DNA of 10,897 bases from NCBI GenBank assembly GCA_016928975.1, contig JAFGJR010000056.1, positions 1 through 10,897 of the forward strand, written 5' to 3'. Position 1 is the stretch's first letter; every line of letters starts with the position of its first letter. The DNA is from Sedimentisphaerales bacterium (GTDB lineage Bacteria; Planctomycetota; Phycisphaerae; Sedimentisphaerales; SG8-4). The notes beneath the pieces are model-generated. The model had not been told where the DNA came from. It saw nothing but the letters and a program-made list of their open reading frames with translations, and searched no databases. Positions 6,545 through 10,897 of this stretch are shown here, piece by piece. The translations under genes and the position numbers were made by a program.

Positions 6545-6883
6545 GTCCCTGGCTCGGGTCCGGCGTGTTCCTGTGAGCGCCGACGGGTTCGTTGTAGTGG
6601 GCGAGATTCTCCTGCGACGAGACCTTTGCCGGCCGCCTGTACCTTTTCCAATCGCTGCGTTCAGGTCTGCCAAAAGGGGTTCTAGATCGACGCCCTTCAT
6701 CTCGGCCGCCTGGGCGATTGAGACGTGGCGTGCGACGGTGCGGCGCATGACGGGGTTGGTGATCTGCGTGAAGCCGTGGTTTCTGAGCACGTCGATCGTG
6801 GCCGGGTACCAGTCCACGACGTGGCCAACCTTGTGATCGCCGGTGATCGTCGTTGGTTTCGCGTTTTCATCTTTTACCGTCAT
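6029..6883 (-). CDS. DUF1858-domain protein with no proper 3' end
   Basis: ATG 6881-6883 has GGAG six bases upstream and begins a protein whose residues about 14-78 match DUF1858: VGHVVDWYPATIDVLRNHGF, then ITNPVMRRTVARHVSIAQAA and a closing LLADLNAAIG. The N-P-x-x-R-R-T-V and A-A signatures are characteristic. The cysteines found in the redox-disulfide relatives of this domain are absent. After about residue 80 the frame turns into Arg/Ser/Thr-rich sequence (RQRSRRRRISP) and runs without a stop to 6029, antisense to 516 bases of the DUF438 gene. That tail looks like a shadow of the opposite gene, so the true end is uncertain. A deletion between the convergent genes or a frameshift may have removed the stop. 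An upstream start at 6964 adds 27 residues unlike the family. DUF1858 is often fused to DUF438, so a shared function is likely. Confidence 0.65.
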   Translation of the reverse strand: MTVKDENAKPTTITGDHKVGHVVDWYPATIDVLRNHGFTQITNPVMRRTVARHVSIAQAAEMKGVDLEPLLADLNAAIGKGTGGRQRSRRRRISPTTTNPSALTGTRRTRARDLRPRRIVLQQPPLALQGSQWCQILSHFEGTQILTLGIAHREVADMHESAVQVDPELSHALPSRAEIVENPLHHVHAVRRVTVLDLAPHDCLAACEDAATALGKKPDTVFGVHKGQIHRQRREHANKLLESQAAGRKGHRSAVGQFHRLLSLQRLRRSIAGPRLDETPTVLW

Positions 6884-6937
6884 GCGGAGCTCCGTGCGAA
6901 GATGCGCTCGTTCAAGCGACAAGAATCGACACCCCAT

Positions 6938-6956
6938 GCTCAGGTAAAGCCTGAGC
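6938..6956. promoter_or_regulatory. Inverted repeat upstream of the DUF1858 gene
   Basis: GCTCAGG-TAAAG-CCTGAGC has perfect 7-base arms and a 5-base loop. It lies 55 bases before the DUF1858 start on the minus strand, in the 236-base gap 6884-7119. No T-run follows on either strand, so an operator or leader hairpin is more likely than a terminator. No convincing promoter was found in the gap; a weak GGGGT/ACCCC pairing occurs near 7040-7065. Confidence 0.4.
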
Positions 6957-7119
6957 CATCTCATCCGGTGGACGGACAGACTAACAGACGAGTTGATCTC
7001 TGGACAAGAAGAACGACAGACCCACGGCCACAGAGCGGGGTAACCCAGCGGACCCCCGGTTTCTTCCCTCTTGGCTTCGGCCGTGAGCTCGCGGATGATG
7101 AAGCGGGCTCTCCTGCAGC

Positions 7120-8511
7120 TTACTCGGCCGGTTGGCTCGTCACCCGGAAGGCGATGGGGATCGGCATGCCGTCATAACTGCAAGTGAAGCCGGCCCTCTG
7201 CGTGAAAACCGGAATGTCGCGGATCGTCGTCGGCCCCTCGCGGCGAGACTGATGGACGGCCAGGACGGTGGTCCAGGTATCGATTGCGCCGGCGGCCCGG
7301 AGCTTGTCGACGAGCCGTATGACGTCGCCGACATCGCCGTGTTCGCGTCCGTCGTCATTCGAGGCGGCGGTGGTGTCAAGAGCGAAGACGTCGAATCGCT
7401 CGGCTGCCAGGGCCGCGAAGGTCTCGGCTCGCGGATAGCCGCTGTCGGTACCGTAGTAAACGGTCGCGCCTCGCCACTTGAAGATGAAGCACAGTGGGTC
7501 AGCGCTGGTTGCATGTGCTGCTCGCACCGCTTTTGCCTGCAACTCGCCGGCTCGCGTCTGACCTCCCGCCCGCATTTCGTCGAGGACAACCAAGTCGCTT
7601 CTGCCGCTCTTGGACAGGTGACCTCTCAGGCGGTCGCAGACGATCTTGCTGCCATGCACAACCAGCGGGCTGAGCCCGGCATCCCTTCGGTCGGCGGCCA
7701 GCTCGGCGATGCTCGCGGGGTCGAAATGATCGGCGTGCTCGTGGCTGATGAAGAGGTGCTCGACGTCCTTGGCCGAGCAGCCCCAGCGCCGCAGCCTCCG
7801 CATCGCGCCGGTGCCGAAGTCGACCACGGCGTTGGGGGGCACAAACATCGACGATCGCTCGCGCAGGCCGGGACGGTAGGGGCCCTCGTATCCGTCCCAG
7901 TCGGCGGCCCCCGAGCCGAGGACGCGGACGGTGGCCGTGGCCGTCGTGATGCCCAGCCGCTGCTGGCAGAAGGTCAGATGGCCGAGGATGTGGTCTTCGG
8001 GCTGTTGCCAGATGTACTCGGTGATGATCCGCTGCAGCAGGTTGGACGCCCCGGCCAGTTCCTTGGGCAGTATGCCATCCGAGTCGCGCTTCTTCTCGAT
8101 CTGTCTCATCATCAGCCCGGTCCTGGCCCACACTTGGCCGTAGTGCTCGCTGTCGACCTTCAGCTTCCGCTCGCCGCCCGGCATGAATCGCACGGTGTAG
8201 ACGCCGTCGGCCCAGTCACGGGTGAGGAACTCGATCGAGTCGCTTCGAGTCGCGCCGGTCCAGATGATGTGGCCCCACGGATCGATCACGTCGACGATCA
8301 CCGGCGGGCTCTCGCCCGGCTCGGGTACGGCCATCCGCACCCAGGCATTTGCCCGAGTCCGCACGGCCACCGGCGCTTCGCCCGCCTCACCCGTCTGCGC
8401 CGTCGGGGCGGCGCCGCAAGTGCCGATGAAGGTCAGGACAACGAGTGTTCTTCCTGTCAATCCAGAGTGCTGCATGATTCGCGTGTCATGCCAACGGCTC
8501 GGCGTGGGCAT
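7120..8511 (-). CDS. Exported metallo-beta-lactamase-fold hydrolase
   Basis: The 463-residue product starts with a signal-peptide-like segment (hydrophobic TLVVLTFIGTCGAAP, about 22-36). Residues about 47-190 are a beta-rich then helical region I do not recognise. The MBL fold begins near 195 with VRVLGSGAADW and carries SHEHADH (256-262), with metal ligands His257, His259, Asp261 and His262. Further candidates are His333, Asp356 (YYGTDSGYP) and His391 or His420. The LGSGAA opening and late TDSG recall cyclic-phosphodiesterase-like MBL proteins of the PhnP/RNase Z type, but the substrate cannot be named. ATG 8511 follows AGAAAGG; ATG 8475 (MQHSGLTG) would also give a signal peptide but lacks a ribosome site. 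It follows the Cys-rich gene by 26 bases, so the two are probably co-transcribed. The long + strand frame across it is its shadow. Confidence 0.82.
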   Translation of the reverse strand: MPTPSRWHDTRIMQHSGLTGRTLVVLTFIGTCGAAPTAQTGEAGEAPVAVRTRANAWVRMAVPEPGESPPVIVDVIDPWGHIIWTGATRSDSIEFLTRDWADGVYTVRFMPGGERKLKVDSEHYGQVWARTGLMMRQIEKKRDSDGILPKELAGASNLLQRIITEYIWQQPEDHILGHLTFCQQRLGITTATATVRVLGSGAADWDGYEGPYRPGLRERSSMFVPPNAVVDFGTGAMRRLRRWGCSAKDVEHLFISHEHADHFDPASIAELAADRRDAGLSPLVVHGSKIVCDRLRGHLSKSGRSDLVVLDEMRAGGQTRAGELQAKAVRAAHATSADPLCFIFKWRGATVYYGTDSGYPRAETFAALAAERFDVFALDTTAASNDDGREHGDVGDVIRLVDKLRAAGAIDTWTTVLAVHQSRREGPTTIRDIPVFTQRAGFTCSYDGMPIPIAFRVTSQPAE

Positions 8512-8537
8512 GCCTTTCTTGCCGCATCTTGCTCCTG

Positions 8538-9251
8538 TTATTCCGGGCAGAGTATGTTGCCTTGCCTCTTGAATCTCTTGTGGGAGTCTGGTGTCTTCGC
8601 TGCGCCATCGAGGAGCTCCCCGATCGATTTCCGGGTTTGTTCGCCGAAGGCGGTCTGCTCGTCCTTGTCACCACGATCGGCACGGAGCCACGTCTTGTAG
8701 TCCGCACAGTCGCCTCGCTCAAACGGGAACAGCCATCCCCGGATGTCCGACGCCAGGAGACCTACCGTGAACGGCCGAAGCGAATAGCGACAGAGCAGAA
8801 AGAGCCCCGAGACAAACCGGCCTTCCTTGAGGGAGGGTGCAAACACGTCCAGTAGAATGTCCTTGGCGGAGGTCATGATGTAGAAAGCAGCCTCCGCCTT
8901 CAGGGCCATGATCCCGATTTCCCTGATCGCGCATTGTCTGCAGCAATCGGGAGTGTTCGAGCTTCCCGTGTGCATCAGCCGCTCGAGATAGAGGCAGTCA
9001 TGGTTTGAACGTCCGGACAGGCAAGGGGGACTGAGGGGTTTGAGACAGAAGCCGACCCCGACGACGGAGCGCCGCCCCCCCAAGGTTGGCCCGGGCTCCT
9101 CGTTGGAGGTTGCGATCGCATCGCTGGTGAAGTCGTAACGGCTGGAACGGAGAAACGCCTTCACCGTTCTGACAGGATGCGGCGCGGCAACATGCCTGAA
9201 GAACTGCCATCCGTACTCCCTGAGAAGACTGTGCAGACAGAAACTCAGCAT
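8538..9251 (-). CDS. Cys-rich protein of unknown function
   Basis: I do not recognise this 237-residue protein. It has ten cysteines. Several lie in a dense central block: Cys69, Cys77 and Cys86 in FCLKPLSPPCLSGRSNHDC, then Cys103, Cys104 and Cys107 in PDCCRQCAIREIG (101-113), with Cys154 and Cys182 (ERGDCADYKTWLRADRG) further on. The spacing suggests a metal or Fe-S site. There is no signal peptide, and the middle (about 114-175) is moderately hydrophobic and helical (FYIMTSAKDILLDVF, then LFLLCRYSLRPFTVGLLASDI). The stretch 85-200 looks like a compact, constrained domain, not a chance frame. ATG 9249-9251 has GGAG 10 bases upstream. It lies 26 bases before the MBL hydrolase gene and downstream of the kinase-like gene, all on one strand, so it may share an operon with both. 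Confidence 0.6.
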   Translation of the reverse strand: MLSFCLHSLLREYGWQFFRHVAAPHPVRTVKAFLRSSRYDFTSDAIATSNEEPGPTLGGRRSVVGVGFCLKPLSPPCLSGRSNHDCLYLERLMHTGSSNTPDCCRQCAIREIGIMALKAEAAFYIMTSAKDILLDVFAPSLKEGRFVSGLFLLCRYSLRPFTVGLLASDIRGWLFPFERGDCADYKTWLRADRGDKDEQTAFGEQTRKSIGELLDGAAKTPDSHKRFKRQGNILCPE

Positions 9252-9257
9252 CCGGCT

Positions 9258-9461
9258 TCATCTCCAAGTAGCCGTTAACCAGGAGCCCTTTCGAGCTTCC
9301 GGAGACGTTCTCCTTAGTATCGTCCTGGCCATTCCTGCCGCTCTACCTTCTTGTTCGGCGGGCGAGGATTTGAAGGAGCCAGAACGTTCTACGACTGCCA
9401 CGGCGTCCGCGTTCGGCCGGAACCAACGCGGCACACGTTTGTGCGTCATTGCGATGTGCAT
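9258..9461 (-). CDS. Doubtful small ORF between the kinase-like and Cys-rich genes
   Basis: A 67-codon frame begins with an ATG touching the TGA stop of the kinase-like gene (TGAATG) and ends 6 bases before the Cys-rich gene. The position would allow re-initiation, and it fills the gap exactly. The product (starting MHIAMTHKRVPRWFRPNADA) is basic, with no domain, membrane segment or recognisable motif. Apart from this frame I see nothing in the 210-base interval. It may be non-coding. Confidence 0.25.
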   Translation of the reverse strand: MHIAMTHKRVPRWFRPNADAVAVVERSGSFKSSPAEQEGRAAGMARTILRRTSPEARKGSWLTATWR

Positions 9462-10211
9462 TCACAATAAGACGGCCCCGAGCAAGGCCGGGACCACCTG
9501 CATCGTGGTGTTGTCCCATCCATGGGGCGAGACGGCCTCGACCACTGTCGACGCGGCGGATATCAGCATAAGGACAAGCAGCGATCTCCCCGACAAATCC
9601 AACTGATGTGCGAGGGCGAAGTATGCGATCAGGGACAGCAACGACGCGGCGAAAACGGCAAGCGAGCCCTCCAGACTCCTGGTCGCCCTGACTCCGGTGA
9701 GGGCCGGGGCTCTGTATTCGTGCTTGCCGAAGCGTGTTCCAACCGGTTCGGCCACGGCGTCCCCGAGCCCGGTGACGAGATAGCCGAAGACGGCCGTGGC
9801 GGGAAATAAGATGTTGCTGAGCAGCCCGCCGATCAACGTGGCGAAATAGGGCACGATGATATAGTAGGTGCGCCTCGGCTCATCCTTCTCACGGGCCATG
9901 GCCTCATACATGAGATGTCCGCGGCCCCGGACCAATGCATACGCGATGACCAGACTGGTCATGCCTCCAAAGAGGCACACGCCGGGAGTACCCCAACGCC
10001 AGTGGACTGCCACAACCGTGCCGAAGATGAGAAAATGGAAGCACTTTCGCGTGTACCCGGTCTTGAGCTTCCAGCGAGCCTTCAGGAGCCCGGAGACAAG
10101 CAGGCATAGGGCAGCCCAGGCCAACGCCACCGGACCGCCGACGGCCAGGGTCGGCCAGTCGGGAGTGTTCTCGACGAAGAAACGCACGATCGGCTCAGTG
10201 TACGAAGCCAT
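9462..10211 (-). CDS. Phytol/dolichol kinase-like polytopic membrane protein
   Basis: The 249-residue protein is mostly membrane segments (about 22-43, 58-75, 78-95, 116-137, 140-150, 183-202, 208-225, 237-249). Motifs are of the phytol kinase/dolichol kinase/CDP-diglyceride-synthase-like superfamily: TRKCFHF (54-60), GDAVAEPVGTRFGKHEY (150-166), RSLEGSLA (178-185) and a late E-x-x-S-P-x-G-x-D-N (225-234) followed by a proline-containing last segment. Phytol kinases use CTP to phosphorylate prenyl alcohols; related enzymes act on dolichol or other lipid alcohols. The substrate here is unknown. I chose ATG 10209-10211 (MASYTEP), with GGGAAG just upstream at short spacing; the open frame extends to 10382 but the extra residues are Arg-rich and overlap the preceding gene. 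It starts 23 bases after the preceding small exported-protein gene ends. Confidence 0.78.
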   Translation of the reverse strand: MASYTEPIVRFFVENTPDWPTLAVGGPVALAWAALCLLVSGLLKARWKLKTGYTRKCFHFLIFGTVVAVHWRWGTPGVCLFGGMTSLVIAYALVRGRGHLMYEAMAREKDEPRRTYYIIVPYFATLIGGLLSNILFPATAVFGYLVTGLGDAVAEPVGTRFGKHEYRAPALTGVRATRSLEGSLAVFAASLLSLIAYFALAHQLDLSGRSLLVLMLISAASTVVEAVSPHGWDNTTMQVVPALLGAVLL

Positions 10212-10234
10212 GGACTTCCCATCATCCAGCCGCA

Positions 10235-10694
10235 CTAGCCGAGAAGCCGGTCGAAAAAGCCCTGGCTCTGGTCTACGAAGACGTTCCAGCCGGCGGTCGT
10301 CAGAGACAGCAGGTAGTGATGCTCGTCGTCCGGCGTCTCGGCCCAGGTTGCAGCATCTGCGAGAATGTGCCGCACATTCCACGGCTCGACTGTCTGTTCA
10401 CCGTCTTCATGCTGCTGCTTGATCATGATGAAACCCTGTTGGAGGTAGATCGAGACGACCCTCCGAACGCGATCGATGTTCTTGGCGTTGAAGGCGTCGT
10501 CCGGAGAAAACACGCGCATCGCCGACTGAAACGAGATGTCCTCGGCAGAGCAATTCCCGTTCTCCGATGCTGTTGCCGGCATCAGAGGACGCGGTGCTTG
10601 CCGGCTTCGTTTGACCAGCGGGCGCCCCTGTTGCCGCCATGCCGCCGAGAACAAGGAGAACGGCCGCCGGTGCAGTCAAACCGGGATTGTGCAT
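10235..10694 (-). pseudogene. Small exported protein of unknown function, apparently frameshifted
   Basis: ATG 10692-10694 has GGAG seven bases upstream and encodes a signal peptide (MHNPGLTAPAAVLLVLGGMA) followed by a low-complexity Ala/Ser/Thr linker. That frame then degenerates into Arg-rich sequence and stops at 10407. The next frame carries a well-formed domain from about 10555 down to the TAG at 10235-10237: DISFQSAMRVFSPDDAFNAK, an IDRVRRVVSIYLQQ helix, and TTAGWNVFVDQSQGFFDRLL. The total of 460 bases is one more than a multiple of three. The simplest reading is a single-base insertion near 10545-10590, either a true mutation or a sequence error. Alternatively the second frame starts on its own ATG at about 10581 without a signal peptide or ribosome site. 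I do not recognise the domain. Confidence 0.5.
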
Positions 10695-10746
10695 TGCCTT
10701 GCTCCAGGATCTGCCATCGTGCGCTCGCCGGCCTGCCGGCCAGGAT

Positions 10747-10897
10747 TCACACATGACCCTCGTATAGATCGGCAATCGGAAAACAGAGGTCGTAGTCGCC
10801 CCAGATTAGGTCGCCCTCCTTGACCATGAACCGGGAGAACGCGATCGGGTCGAGGTAGGCTTGAATGAGGGGATTGCGCGACCGACGCAGGAAGGGA
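10747..10897 (-). CDS. DUF2442-like protein, 3' end only
   Basis: The frame enters from the right edge and ends with a TGA at 10747-10749, giving 49 residues. The visible end contains NPLIQAYLDPIAFSRFMV, then GDLIWGDYDLCFPIADLYEG and HV. A leading 'Y-L-D-P-x-x-F' followed by a beta-turn, W and an acidic D-L-Y ending resembles the C-terminus of DUF2442 proteins, small proteins often found in toxin-antitoxin-like or mobile contexts. The match rests on a short segment and is tentative. The 52 bases before the next gene hold GCCGG-CAGG-CCGGC, a short hairpin without a T-run. Confidence 0.5.
   Translation of the reverse strand, partial: PFLRRSRNPLIQAYLDPIAFSRFMVKEGDLIWGDYDLCFPIADLYEGHV

Noticed and set aside
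6555..6590. CGGCG...CGCCG pairing as a terminator between the DUF438 and DUF1858 genes
   Set aside because: The loop is 12 bases, the stem is short and there is no T-run on either strand.
7132..8700. Open frame of 522 codons on the + strand
   Set aside because: It is antisense to the MBL hydrolase, which has intact metal motifs; the translation is Gly/Val/Asp/Ala-rich with no domain. A shadow caused by GC-rich third positions.
10212..10382. Upstream extension of the kinase-like frame
   Set aside because: The 57 extra residues are Arg-rich, overlap the preceding gene in another frame and do not resemble a membrane protein N-terminus.

Overview
The window is GC-rich, gene-dense bacterial chromosome. 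The best guess for its origin is a Planctomycetota/PVC-type bacterium, possibly Phycisphaerae-like. The clues are a dksA-like gene directly upstream of lspA (an order I also recall from Chlamydia), a very lysine-rich tail on the DksA-like protein, and exported or lipoprotein genes of unknown function. No rRNA, tRNA, CRISPR array, transposase or phage gene was seen.

Layout. (1) 1-147: the last 48 codons of a LUD-domain (LutC-like) protein, + strand. (2) 148-379: intergenic, with a degenerate 9-base tandem repeat and a perfect TATAAT box. (3) 380-1207: a probable lipoprotein with two LEA2/WHy-like domains. (4) 1357-4340, minus strand: the operon dksA-like > lspA > ribD, read from a near-consensus sigma-70 promoter at 4423-4451. 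(5) 4698-6544, + strand: a promoter with an overlapping dyad operator, an Rrf2-type regulator, and a DUF438/hemerythrin/PAS protein joined to it by an ATGA overlap. (6) 6029-6883, minus strand: a DUF1858 protein converging on that pair, with no stop codon before it runs antisense into the DUF438 gene. (7) 7120-10897, minus strand: a tightly spaced run made of a DUF2442-like end, a small exported protein with an apparent frameshift, a phytol/dolichol-kinase-like membrane protein, a doubtful small ORF, a Cys-rich protein I do not recognise, and an exported metallo-beta-lactamase-fold hydrolase.

How they may work together. The Rrf2, DUF438-hemerythrin-PAS and DUF1858 genes look like a compact redox, oxygen or nitric-oxide sensing unit. 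DUF438 and DUF1858 occur together in one protein in other organisms, and Rrf2 regulators commonly sense through Cys-ligated Fe-S clusters. The dksA-lspA-ribD operon is housekeeping, but two of its products are unusual: a DksA-like protein with a histone-H1-like tail and only half of its zinc-finger cysteines, and a signal peptidase II with a long periplasmic insert between its two catalytic aspartates. Functions assigned to domain families are established knowledge. The links between neighbours are inference.
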